Source: Streptomyces virginiae
Lineage (GTDB): Bacteria; Actinomycetota; Actinomycetes; Streptomycetales; Streptomycetaceae
Direction: 5' to 3'
Assembly (NCBI RefSeq): GCF_000720455.1
Contig: NZ_JOAK01000002.1
Span: 62,001 to 126,000 of the forward strand
Length of the DNA stretch: 64,000 nucleotides
Below the pieces are notes generated by a model. That model worked only from the letters and a program-made list of their open reading frames with translations. It was not told where the DNA came from and did no database searches. Positions 1 to 9,300 of the stretch are shown piece after piece; the first letter of the stretch is position 1, and each line of letters begins with the position of its first letter. The position numbers and the translations under genes are program-made.

Positions 1-94
1 ACTCGTCGTAGACGGGGACGACCTCGGCCTCGATGAAGGCGCGGATGGTCTCGCGGAACGCCTCGTGGTCCTCGTTGAACACCGTACGGCGCAC
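1..94 (-). CDS. Acyl-CoA dehydrogenase, N-terminal fragment (cut by window edge)
   Basis: Only the first 31 codons are inside the window. Read on the minus strand from a GTG at 94, the product contains FNEDHEAFRETIRAF followed by an acidic IEAEVVP segment, the usual opening of the alpha-helical N-terminal domain of acyl-CoA dehydrogenases. An AAGGGAG ribosome site sits about six bases before the GTG, which supports the start. The enzyme would be an FAD-dependent alpha,beta-dehydrogenase of fatty or branched acyl-CoAs; substrate cannot be judged from so short a piece. A possible TetR-type operator lies just upstream near 134-145. Confidence 0.75.
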   Translation of the reverse strand, partial: MRRTVFNEDHEAFRETIRAFIEAEVVPVYDE

Positions 95-126
95 GGCCGG
101 CTCCCTTCGTCGCGGCGGTCCGCCGC

Positions 127-150
127 CTAAATTAAGCGCTTGCTCAGACT
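127..150. promoter_or_regulatory. Possible TetR-type operator before the acyl-CoA dehydrogenase gene
   Basis: The AT-rich stretch ctaaattAAGCGCTTgctca contains the perfect 8-bp palindrome AAGCGCTT at 134-141, in an otherwise GC-rich gap. On the minus strand it reads GAGCAAGCGCTTAA. Sites built on GAGCAAGCGCTTGCTC-like cores are common for TetR-family regulators of fatty-acid genes in actinobacteria (family knowledge); here only the right arm is extended, so the assignment is an inference. Confidence 0.35.
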
Positions 151-219
151 AAGTTACCGACGAGTTGGCCACGCTGTCCAGATGTGGTCGCACGCGCGTG
201 CGTCACACCGGTGGCCGGA

Positions 220-1617
220 TCACTCCTGCCGCAGCGCGAACCACAGCTCCATCCGCACGTCCGGGTCGTCCGGGTCCCGCTCCAGCAGGACCGCGCAGCG
301 CGCCACGCGCTGGCGCACGGTGTTGCGGTGGATCCCCAGGGCGGCCGCCGTACGGTCCCAGCTGCCGTGGTGCGCCAGCCAGGCGCGCAGGGTCTCGCGC
401 AACGCGGGGGAGAGCGGACCGAGCAGAGCCTCGGCGTGGGCGCGGGCCTCGGCCCGCCCGACCAGGCCCGCGAAACCGGCGTCGGCGTGCCGGGCCAGCG
501 GGGTGCGGGCCGCCTCCGCGCGCTGCAGGGCCCGCCCGGCCTGGGCGTCGGCCGCGGCCAGGGCGTCCGGCGCCGCGGGGGCGCTCACCCCCAGCCGCCA
601 GCCCGGCTGCGCGCCCGGCTCCCGGTCGGTCAGCAGCCGTACGCCGCCCTCGTGCGGGTCCAGCAGTACGGTGCCCAGTGCGGCCGCGAGGGCCTGCGGA
701 TCCCCGCTGCCGCGGGCGTGGACGGCGTACCACGGCCCGGCCGTCAGGGCCGCGGCCGGATCCCCGTCGAGCAGCAGCCGGGTCAGGGCCGCGGCCTCGG
801 CGCCGGCGGGCCGCTCGGCGGTGAGCAGGGTCAGCAGTACGGCGGCCACCGAGGCCACGGTGTGGTCGCCGGGCGCGCGGGCCGGGGTCGCGGTGCCCAG
901 CGCGGCCCGTCCGGCCAGGGCGTAGGCGGCCAGGTGGTGTCCGCCCGCCCGGTCCGTGGCCGTGGCGGGCCCGCCCTCGCGGCCGACCCGGGCCAGCAGC
1001 GCCGACAGTGCCTCCCGGGCCGGGGCGGGCAGCTCCGGGCCCGCCGTCCGGCCGCCCGGCCACAGGGCGACCGACCCGCCCAGGCTCGCGGCGAGCCGGG
1101 CCAGCACCGCCGGGACCGGATCGGGCCGGGCCGCGGCCGCCGCCAGGGCCTGCTGGGCCTCGGTGGTCCGGCGCAGCTCGCGGGTCCGGGCCTCCGCCGT
1201 CAGCCGCCCCACCGCTCTGGCGACCGCCGAGAACGGGGTCCGCGGCGGAACCTCCAGCAGGGGCAGCCCGTGCCGGGCGCAGGCCTCGGCCAGCGCCGCC
1301 GGGACCTCCTCGTGCACCGGGGCCACGCCGAAGCCGAGGGCGGCCGCCCCCGCCCCGGCCAGCCGGGCCACGTAGCCGTCGGGGTCCTCGGCGGGGCCCG
1401 CCCCGGCGGTCAGCAGCAGCTCGCCGCCGAGCAGGTAGGGGGAGGGGTCGGGCATCTCGGAGGCGTGCACGCCGTGCACCCCGGCGGCGGCCGGCCCGGC
1501 GAGGTGGCGCAGGCCGAGCTCCCGGTCGGCGAGCAGCGAGGCGAGGAGCACCGGCGGGGTGAGCGGCTCCCCGGCGGGGCCGTTGCCGTACTCCGGGTCG
1601 CGGGGAGCGGCGGGCAT
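220..1617 (-). CDS. PucR-family transcriptional regulator
   Basis: A 465-residue protein starting at the ATG at 1617; an upstream in-frame extension exists but the ATG is the first plausible start. The N-terminal third (ELGLRHLAGPAAAG, then PYLLGGELLLTAGAG) matches the purine-catabolism PucR N-terminal domain, and the C-terminus (SWDRTAAALGIHRNTVRQRV) is the PucR-type helix-turn-helix. Such regulators usually control a neighbouring nitrogen-compound catabolic operon. It is divergent from the ureohydrolase/ThDP operon, with two direct repeats in the 116-bp gap, one overlapping this gene's start codon, which suggests it regulates both itself and that operon. Confidence 0.88.
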   Translation of the reverse strand: MPAAPRDPEYGNGPAGEPLTPPVLLASLLADRELGLRHLAGPAAAGVHGVHASEMPDPSPYLLGGELLLTAGAGPAEDPDGYVARLAGAGAAALGFGVAPVHEEVPAALAEACARHGLPLLEVPPRTPFSAVARAVGRLTAEARTRELRRTTEAQQALAAAAARPDPVPAVLARLAASLGGSVALWPGGRTAGPELPAPAREALSALLARVGREGGPATATDRAGGHHLAAYALAGRAALGTATPARAPGDHTVASVAAVLLTLLTAERPAGAEAAALTRLLLDGDPAAALTAGPWYAVHARGSGDPQALAAALGTVLLDPHEGGVRLLTDREPGAQPGWRLGVSAPAAPDALAAADAQAGRALQRAEAARTPLARHADAGFAGLVGRAEARAHAEALLGPLSPALRETLRAWLAHHGSWDRTAAALGIHRNTVRQRVARCAVLLERDPDDPDVRMELWFALRQE

Positions 1618-1663
1618 GGATACTCCGTACACATCGGTAGGGCCAGATGGATGAAACGTACAC
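1616..1663. promoter_or_regulatory. Two direct repeats ATGGAT-N4-CGTACAC, candidate PucR binding sites
   Basis: ATGGATactcCGTACAC occupies 1616-1632 and ATGGATgaaaCGTACAC occupies 1647-1663. The copies are identical at 13 of 13 non-spacer positions and start 31 bp apart, close to three helical turns. The first overlaps the start codon of the PucR-family gene; the second lies about 70 bp before the ureohydrolase start. Operator function is inferred. Confidence 0.5.
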
Positions 1664-1733
1664 TCCCCACCCTCCGGTGGCCCGCTTACGCTCGAAGGAC
1701 CGCACACGTCAGGCCAGAGAAAGAGGCACAGCC

Positions 1734-2696
1734 ATGAGCACGCAGCCGCGCGGACCCGTCGACTCCTCCCGCATCCCGCGCTACGCGGGCCCGGCGACCT
1801 TCGCCCGGCTGCCCCGCCTCGACGAGGTCGGCTCCGCCGACGTCGCCGTCGTCGGTGTGCCCTTCGACTCCGGCGTCTCCTACCGCCCCGGCGCCCGCTT
1901 CGGCGGCAACGCCATCCGGGAGGCCTCGCGCCTGCTGCGCCCCTACAACCCGGCGCAGGACGCCTCCCCCTTCGCCCTCGCGCAGGTCGCGGACGCCGGT
2001 GACATCGCGGTGAACCCCTTCAACATCAACGAGGCCGTGGAGACGGTCGAGGCCGCCGCCGACGAGCTCCTCGCGGGCGGCTCCCGCCTGATGACCCTCG
2101 GCGGCGACCACACCATCGCCCTCCCGCTGCTGCGCTCGGTCGCCAAGAAGCACGGCCCCGTCGCGCTGCTGCACTTCGACGCCCACCTGGACACCTGGGA
2201 CACCTACTTCGGCGCCGAGTACACCCACGGCACGCCGTTCCGCCGCGCCGTCGAGGAGGGCATCCTCGACACCGAGGCCCTCTCCCACGTCGGCACCCGC
2301 GGCCCGCTGTACGGCAAGCAGGACCTCGACGACGACGCCAAGATGGGCTTCGGCATCGTCACCTCGGCCGACGTCTACCGCCGAGGCGCCGACGAGGTCG
2401 CCGACCAGCTGCGCCAGCGCATCGGCGACCGCCCGCTGTACATCTCCATCGACATCGACGTCCTGGACCCGGCGCACGCCCCCGGCACCGGCACCCCCGA
2501 GGCCGGCGGCATGACCTCCCGCGAGCTGCTGGAGATCATCCGCGGACTGTCCTCCTGCAACCTCGTTTCCGCCGACGTGGTCGAGGTGGCCCCGGCGTAC
2601 GATCACGCCGAGATCACCTCGGTCGCGGCCTCGCACACCGCGTACGAGCTCACCACGATCATGAGCCGTCAGATCGCGGCGGCGAAGGCGAAGTAA
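1734..2696 (+). CDS. Agmatinase / guanidinobutyrase-family ureohydrolase
   Basis: A 320-residue Mn-dependent ureohydrolase. The family signatures are intact: GGDHTI near residue 123, [10 protein letters not shown] near 147-156 and [14 protein letters not shown] near 239-252, supplying the His and Asp metal ligands. It would release urea from a guanidino substrate (agmatine or 4-guanidinobutyrate). The ATG at 1734 follows an AGAAAGAGG ribosome site. It is followed after 18 bases by a ThDP-dependent enzyme gene, and that pairing favours 4-guanidinobutyrate in an arginine transaminase route over agmatine, although sequence alone cannot separate the two. Confidence 0.9.
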   Translation: MSTQPRGPVDSSRIPRYAGPATFARLPRLDEVGSADVAVVGVPFDSGVSYRPGARFGGNAIREASRLLRPYNPAQDASPFALAQVADAGDIAVNPFNINEAVETVEAAADELLAGGSRLMTLGGDHTIALPLLRSVAKKHGPVALLHFDAHLDTWDTYFGAEYTHGTPFRRAVEEGILDTEALSHVGTRGPLYGKQDLDDDAKMGFGIVTSADVYRRGADEVADQLRQRIGDRPLYISIDIDVLDPAHAPGTGTPEAGGMTSRELLEIIRGLSSCNLVSADVVEVAPAYDHAEITSVAASHTAYELTTIMSRQIAAAKAK

Positions 2697-2714
2697 GAAG
2701 GGCACCACACACCC

Positions 2715-4400
2715 GTGACGCACGACCACGACCTGGTACTCCGTCCCACCGAGGCCCAGACGGCCGCCGCCCTGGCCCCGCCGCCGGGGCGGACGGGCGG
2801 GGACCTGGTCGTGGAGACGCTGCGTTCGCTGGGCGCCACCACCGTCTTCGGGCTGCCGGGGCAGCACGCCCTCGGCCTCTTCGACGCGGTGGGGCGCTCC
2901 GACCTGCGCCTCGTCACCCTCCGGGTGGAGAACAACGCGGGCTTCGCGGCCGACGCGTACGGCCGTGTCACCGGCGAGGCGGCGCCCCTGCTGCTGTCCA
3001 CCGGCCCCGGCGCGCTGACCGCCCTGCCGGCCCTGGCGGAGGCGGCGGCCGCCTCCGCGCCGGTCCTCGCCATCTCCTCCCAGGTCCCGGTCGCCGGCCT
3101 CGGCGGCGGGCGCCGCGGCCACCTGCACGAGCTGCGCGACCAGGCCGCGTCCTTCCGGGACGTGGTCAAGTCCGTCCACGAGGCGCGCACCCCCTCCCAG
3201 ATCCCCTCGGTGATCGCCGAGGCCTGGGAGTCCGCGCTCACCGCTCCGCACGGCCCGGTCTGGGTGGAGATCCCGGAGGACGTCCTGCGGTCGGAGACGA
3301 TCGTGCCGCAGGTCACGGGCGCGGACGCGACCCCCCACGAGCTGGCCCCCCGTCCCGAGCTGACCGCGGTGGCGGCCCACTGGCTGTCACGCGCCTCCCG
3401 CCCGGTGATCATCGCCGGCGGCGGGGTCGTCCGCTCGGACGCGTCCGGAAAGCTCAGGCAGCTCGCGGAGCGCCTGAACGCACCCGTGGTCACCACCTTC
3501 GGGGGCAAGGGCGCCTTCCCCTGGACGCACCCGCTGTCCCTCCAGTCCTGGCTGGAGGACCGCCACATGACGGACTTCCTCGAAGACGCCGACGTGCTCC
3601 TCGTCGTCGGCTCGGGCCTGGGGGAACTGTCGTCGAACTACCACACGTTCTTCCCCACGGGCCGGATCGTCCAGATCGACGCGGACCTCGGCAAGCTGGA
3701 GTCCAACCACCCGGCCCTGGGCATCCACGCGGACGCCCGCCTCGCCCTCCAGGCGCTGCTGGAGACGGTGCCCGAGCGGCAGGACGACCACGCCCCCGAG
3801 CGGGTCCGCCTGGTCCTGGAGGACATCGCGGCCCGCCTCGCGGACCAGGACCTGGCCCTGGAACAGTCCCTGCTGACCTCGATCCGGTCCGCGCTGCCGG
3901 CCCGCTCCCCGTCCTTCTGGGACATGACGATCCTGTCCTACTGGGCGTGGTCGGCCTTCGACCCCAAGCACCCCAACACCATGCACTCGGCCCAGGGCGC
4001 CGGCGGCCTCGGCTACGCCTTCCCCGCGGCACTCGGCGCGTGCGTCGCCGAGCCCGGCACCCCGGTGCTCGCCGTCTCCGGCGACGGCGGCGCGATGTAC
4101 TCCCTCGCGGAGCTGGCCACGGCCCGGCAGCACGACCTGGACGTCACCTGGCTGATCGTGGACGACGGCGGCTACGGGATCCTGCGCGAGTACATGACCG
4201 ACGCCTTCGAGGGCCGCACCACGGGCACGGAGCTCACCCGCCCCGACTTCACCGCCCTGGCGGAGTCCTTCGGCGTCCCGGCGGCCACGACCACCCCCGA
4301 ATCCCTGGCGGCCGACCTCGGCAAGGCCCTCGCCACCCCGGGCCCCTCGGTCCTGGTCCTGCCCGCCACCCTCAGGATGTTCGCCCCGACCCACCTGTGA
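2715..4400 (+). CDS. ThDP-dependent enzyme of the acetolactate synthase fold; candidate 2-ketoarginine decarboxylase
   Basis: A 561-residue protein with the three ThDP domains: N-terminal Pyr domain with FGLPGQHA and the catalytic-type Glu72 in RVENNAGFAADAYGR, a central domain (HWLSRASRPVIIAGGG), and a C-terminal PP domain with SGDGGAMYSLAEL near 455 where Mg and diphosphate bind. The usual NN of the ThDP motif reads DDGGYG. The GTG start follows AGAAGGG. Being co-transcribed with a guanidinobutyrase-family gene and of AruI-like length, it may decarboxylate 2-ketoarginine; acetolactate synthase or another decarboxylase remains possible, and no small regulatory subunit gene is nearby. Confidence 0.82.
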   Translation: MTHDHDLVLRPTEAQTAAALAPPPGRTGGDLVVETLRSLGATTVFGLPGQHALGLFDAVGRSDLRLVTLRVENNAGFAADAYGRVTGEAAPLLLSTGPGALTALPALAEAAAASAPVLAISSQVPVAGLGGGRRGHLHELRDQAASFRDVVKSVHEARTPSQIPSVIAEAWESALTAPHGPVWVEIPEDVLRSETIVPQVTGADATPHELAPRPELTAVAAHWLSRASRPVIIAGGGVVRSDASGKLRQLAERLNAPVVTTFGGKGAFPWTHPLSLQSWLEDRHMTDFLEDADVLLVVGSGLGELSSNYHTFFPTGRIVQIDADLGKLESNHPALGIHADARLALQALLETVPERQDDHAPERVRLVLEDIAARLADQDLALEQSLLTSIRSALPARSPSFWDMTILSYWAWSAFDPKHPNTMHSAQGAGGLGYAFPAALGACVAEPGTPVLAVSGDGGAMYSLAELATARQHDLDVTWLIVDDGGYGILREYMTDAFEGRTTGTELTRPDFTALAESFGVPAATTTPESLAADLGKALATPGPSVLVLPATLRMFAPTHL

Positions 4401-4528
4401 CCCTCCGCGGCCGCGCAGCGCGCTCCTTCGGGTGATGACGCTGTGTCACCGACGCGGGTGGGACGGGACGCGGACGCGACTGTGGGACCTTGGCTGCGGA
4501 CCCGATCCGGAGCGGAGGTGGTGGTGCC

Positions 4529-5161
4529 GTGCTGCGCACAGTCGTACGGGGGCTCATCGCGGCAGTGGTGGCCGGGACACTGGCCGCCGCCGCGGGGTGC
4601 GGCGACCCGAAGCCCGAGCGGCCCGGGCCGACCTCCCCGCCGACCCTCCCGCCGACGCCCTCGACCGAGGTGACGACCACCCCCGACGCCTCGGCATCGG
4701 TGTTCCTGGGCAAGGGGGCGGACGAGTCGAGCTCCCACGTCGACGTCCCGACCTCGCCGGTCGGCGAGCCCGCCAGCGGGGACGTCACCGTGGTCAACAC
4801 CGGCGGCGACCCCGTCACCGTCCAGAACCTCGCCGCCACGGTCGACAGCGGCGAGACGTCGATCATCGAGGACACCTGTACCGACGTCGAGCTGCCCCCC
4901 GGCGGCACGTGCCGGATCAGGATCCGGCACGTCGCGACGGAGCCGGGCCCCTACAGCGGGCAGCTGACGGCCACCACGTCCGACGGCAGTGTCCTGTCCG
5001 TCGGGATTTCCGGTCAGGCGGTGGGCGAGGCCACTCCCGGCGACGAGGACACCACCGGTACCGGGACGCCCTCGCAGTCCGTGACGACCGGCGACCCCAC
5101 CGAGTCCGAGACTGCCGACCCGAGCCCCACGGACACCCCTGAGCCCGGCCTCACGGACTGA
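4529..5161 (+). CDS. Exported lipoprotein with an Ig-like (choice-of-anchor) domain
   Basis: A 210-residue protein. The GTG at 4529 was chosen because GGAGGTGG lies eight bases upstream; longer starts lack a site. A signal peptide (LRTVVRGLIAAVVAG) ends in a lipobox-like AAAAGC, so the mature protein would be lipid-anchored. A Thr/Pro-rich linker follows, then one beta-rich domain (VTVVNTGGDPVTVQNL ... TCTDVELPPGGTCRIRI) typical of ASPM/SPD-2/Hydin-type domains with two cysteines that could pair, and a disordered acidic tail. Its stop overlaps the stop of the convergent membrane-protein gene by 11 bp. The function is unknown. Confidence 0.8.
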   Translation: MLRTVVRGLIAAVVAGTLAAAAGCGDPKPERPGPTSPPTLPPTPSTEVTTTPDASASVFLGKGADESSSHVDVPTSPVGEPASGDVTVVNTGGDPVTVQNLAATVDSGETSIIEDTCTDVELPPGGTCRIRIRHVATEPGPYSGQLTATTSDGSVLSVGISGQAVGEATPGDEDTTGTGTPSQSVTTGDPTESETADPSPTDTPEPGLTD

Positions 5162-6095
5162 TCTCGATCCTGATCGTGTTGTCGTCGGGCAGCACCACCA
5201 GGGTGCGGTACTTCTGGCCGGGTACGTGGGAGACGAGGTAGAGGCGAGCCGGCGTCTTGGCCAGGACGCGGAAGCCGCGGTACTGGTAGCGGTACGGGCC
5301 CCTGGCGCCGCCCAGGTCGTCGAAGAGGATGCCCGGAGCGTGGTGGGTCACGGGCACCCGGGAGTAGACCACGGCCCTCGGGCTGGACACGTAGCCGCCC
5401 GCGGCGTCCTTCATGGCTTCCACGCGGCCCGCCGCCGCCACGTACCGCGCCATGCCGAAGAACAGGCTCATCGTCAGGACCCCGAGGAGCAGGGCGCCGG
5501 CCGCCAGCCACAGACGGTCGGCCGTACGGTGCCCGGGAGCCGCCCCGTCCCGTCCGTCGGGGCTGCTCAGGCGCAGCTGTACGGCGGCGAACGCCAGCGT
5601 GGCGCCCAGGGCCACCGTCAGGCAGGGCACGAACTGGCGCAGCCAGCCCTCGGGCAATCGCGGCAGCCGGTCCTCCCAGAAGAAGACCGGGAACCCCGCC
5701 AGCACCAGCAGCAGCCCCGTCGCGAGCAGCCAGCCGGTCACCGCCGCACGCCGCGCCCGCTGCTCCGGCCGGCCCAGCAGCCGCCCCGCACACCCCAGCA
5801 CCAGCAGCACGGCCAGCCCGCAGAACAGCAGCAACCAGAGCGGGAAGAAGATCGCGCTCGGGCTCCGCACCAGATACGCCTCGACGGACAGCTGGAGGTC
5901 GGCCGTCGGCACGCCGAACGTGGCGTAGTACGCCTGGGTGTAGGTGGTGCCGAAGTAGTAGAGGAGTCCGAGGACGATGGTCCCCGGCGCCGCGATGTAC
6001 GCGACCTTCTCCAGGAAAGCCCTCGACGGGCTCGGTGGGGCCGCCGGGTCCGCCGCCCGCGGTCCGGGCGGCGGCTGATCGTGCGGCTCCGGCAT
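5151..6095 (-). CDS. Multi-pass membrane protein of unknown function
   Basis: A 314-residue protein starting at the ATG at 6095. After a Pro-rich cytoplasmic N-terminus there are about five hydrophobic segments (for example YIAAPGTIVLGLLYYFGTTY, AIFFPLWLLLFCGLAVLLVL, VTGWLLATGLLLVLAGFPVF, LWLAAGALLLGVLTMSLFFG) and then a soluble C-terminal domain of about 90 residues ending in TLVVLPDDNTIRIEISP. I do not recognise a catalytic family. It is divergent from the ABC transporter gene, and overlaps the lipoprotein gene by 11 bp at the 3' end. Confidence 0.78.
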   Translation of the reverse strand: MPEPHDQPPPGPRAADPAAPPSPSRAFLEKVAYIAAPGTIVLGLLYYFGTTYTQAYYATFGVPTADLQLSVEAYLVRSPSAIFFPLWLLLFCGLAVLLVLGCAGRLLGRPEQRARRAAVTGWLLATGLLLVLAGFPVFFWEDRLPRLPEGWLRQFVPCLTVALGATLAFAAVQLRLSSPDGRDGAAPGHRTADRLWLAAGALLLGVLTMSLFFGMARYVAAAGRVEAMKDAAGGYVSSPRAVVYSRVPVTHHAPGILFDDLGGARGPYRYQYRGFRVLAKTPARLYLVSHVPGQKYRTLVVLPDDNTIRIEISP

Positions 6096-6314
6096 GCGCC
6101 CAGTCTGTTCGCCGATCCCGGAGCCTGCACCCCGGCGGGGCCGGGCGGCCGAACGGAGCGCGGAGCGGCGTGCGACCCGGGCGGCCCAACGGCGGGGCTC
6201 CCCGGGTGCGCCGGAGCCGACCTGCGTACACGTTCGAATTGTTGCGGCGGGATGAAATCCGCCGGTCGGGGCGTTCCCGCTTCCGGCAGGACACGACCGA
6301 ACGGGGAGGCCTAC

Positions 6315-9300
6315 GTGGCGGCGGCACAGACAGCGGCGGGGGAGAAACAGGGCTGGGCCAAGAGGCTGGCCGCCTACACCTGGCGGTACAAGGCCAACGT
6401 GCTGCTCGCGCTCGGCTCCTCGCTGGCGGGCATGGCCGTCATGGCGCTCGTGCCCCTGGTCACCAAGGTGATCATCGACGACGTCATCGGGGACCGGACC
6501 AAGCCCATGGGCCCCTGGGCCGGGATGCTCATAGCCGCCGCCCTGCTCGTGTACGCCTTCACCTACATACGCCGGTACTACGGCGGGCGCCTCGCCCTCG
6601 ACGTGCAGCACGACCTGCGCACCGACATGTACGACACCATCTCCCGGCTCGACGGGCGGCGCCAGGACGAGCTGTCCACCGGGCAGGTCGTCGGACGCGC
6701 CACCACCGACCTCCAGCTCATCCAGGGCCTGCTCTTCATGCTCCCGATGACGATCGGGAACTTCCTGCTCTTCGGGATATCCCTCGGGATCATGCTGTGG
6801 CTGTCGCCGCTGCTGACCGTCGTCGCGCTGCTGATGGCCCCCGCGCTCTGGTTCATCGCCAAGCGCAGCCGCAAGAAGCTCTTCCCCGCCACCTGGTACG
6901 CGCAGGGCCAGGCCGCCGCCGTCGCGAGCGTCGTCGACGGGGCCGTGACCGGCGTACGCGTCGTCAAGGGCTTCGGGCAGGAGGAGCAGGAGACCGGCAA
7001 GCTCCGCGAGGCCGGGCGCAGGCTCTTCGCCGGACGGCTGCGGGCCATCCGGCTCAACTCCCGCTACACCCCCGCCCTCCAGGCCGTGCCCGCGCTCGCC
7101 CAGGTGGCCATGCTGGCCCTCGGCGGCTGGATGGCCACCGAGGGGCAGGTCACGCTCGGCACCTTCGTCGCCTTCTCCACCTACCTCGCGCAGCTCGTCG
7201 GCCCCGTCCGCATGCTCGCCATGGTCCTCACCGTCGCCCAGCAGGCCCGCGCCGGCGTGGAGCGCGTCTTCGAGCTCATCGACACCGAACCCGCGATCGC
7301 GGAGGGCGGCCGCGAACTGCCCGCCGACGCGCCCGCCACCGTCGAGTTCGAGGACGTCCACTTCGGCTACGACCCCGACCGGCCCGTCCTCGACGGGTTC
7401 TCCCTCTCCGTGGCGGAGGGCGAGACCGTCGCCGTCGTCGGCGCCTCCGGCAGCGGGAAGTCCACCGTCTCGCTGCTGATGCCGCGCTTCTACGACGCCG
7501 ACCGCGGCACCGTCCGCATCGGCGGCCACGACGTCCGCGAGCTGACCTACGCGTCACTGCGCGGCGCGATCGGGCTCGTCCCCGAGGACTCCTTCCTCTT
7601 CTCCGACACCATCCGCGCCAACATCGCCTACGGGCACCCGGGCGCCACCGACGAGCAGATCGAGGCCGCCGCCCGCGCCGCCCAGGCCGACGGGTTCGTG
7701 CGGGCCCTGCCCGCCGGGTACGACACCAAGGTCGGCGAGCAGGGCCTGACCCTCTCCGGCGGCCAGCGCCAGCGCATCGCCCTGGCCCGGGCGATCCTCA
7801 CCGACCCCCGGCTGCTGCTCCTCGACGACGCCACCTCCGCCGTGGACGCCCGCGTCGAGCACGAGATCCACGAGGCCCTGCGCGCGGTCATGGCCGGCCG
7901 GACCACCCTGCTGATCGCCCACCGCCGTTCCACGCTCGCGCTGGCCGACCGGATCGCCGTACTGGACCGCGGGCGGCTCGCCGAGATCGGCACGCACGAG
8001 GAGCTCCAGAAGCGCTCGCCGCTCTACCGCAGGCTGCTGACCGACCCCGACGCGCTCGGCGCCGGCTCGCCGCGGACCCCGGACGCCCTCGCGATGGCCG
8101 AGTTCGAGAGCGACCTCGACCGCGACCTCGAACGCGACATCGAGTTCGAGGCCGAGATCGACTCCGAGCCCGTCAACGCCAAGCGCAGGGTCCCCGCCGG
8201 GATCACCCCCGAGCTGTGGCGCCGCCGCGAGGAGCCCGACGCGGCCCCCGCCGGCGCCCCCGCCGCCGTCGGCGGGGCGCCCGGAGCGGGCCACTCCATG
8301 GCCGGTGCGGTCGCCGGCATGCCCGCCACCCCCGAACTGCTCGCACAGGTGGCCGCGCTGCCGCCCGCCGACGACCGGCCCGACGTGGACGAGACCCGCG
8401 CCGCGGCCGCCGAGGAGAGCTACGGCCTGCGCCGCCTGCTGAAGGGGTTCTGGGCGCCGCTCGCCATCAGCCTCGCGCTCGTCGCCGTGGACGCGGGCGC
8501 CGGACTGCTCCTGCCGGTCCTGATCCGCCACGGCATCGACCAGGGCGTGGAGCAGGCCGTGCTCGGCGCCGTCTGGGTGGCCGCCGGGCTCGCCCTCGCG
8601 GTCGTCGTCGCCCAGTGGGCCGCGCAGTTCGCCGAGACCCGGATGACGGGCCGCACCGGCGAGCGCGTCCTGTACTCGCTCCGCGTCAAGATCTTCGCCC
8701 AGCTCCAGCGGCTCGGCCTCGACTACTACGAGCGCGAGCTGACCGGCAAGATCATGACCCGGATGACCACGGACGTGGACTCGCTGTCCACGTTCCTGCA
8801 GACCGGGCTGGTCACGGCCGTCGTCTCCGTCTTCACCTTCTTCGGGATCCTGGTCGCCCTGCTCGTCCTCGACGTCGAGCTCGCGCTGATCGTCTTCGCG
8901 ACCCTGCCCGTCCTGGTCGTCGGGACCATCGTGTTCCGCCGCCGGTCCGTCGCCGCCTACGAGCTGGCCCGCGACCGGGTCAGCCTGGTCAACGCCGACC
9001 TGCAGGAGTCCGTCTCCGGTCTGCGGATCGTCCAGGCCTTCCGCCGCGAGGGCTCCGGCGCCACCCGCTTCGCCGAGCGCAGCGACTCCTACCGCCAGGC
9101 CCGGGTCCGCGGCCAGTGGCTGATATCGGTCTACTTCCCGTTCGTGCAGCTGCTGTCCTCGGCCGCCGCGGCCGCCGTGCTGATCGTCGGCGCGGGCCGG
9201 GTGGAGGCCGGGACGCTCACCACCGGCGCGCTGGTCGCGTACCTGCTCTACATCGACCTGTTCTTCGCCCCGGTCCAGCAGCTCTCCCAGGTCTTCGACG

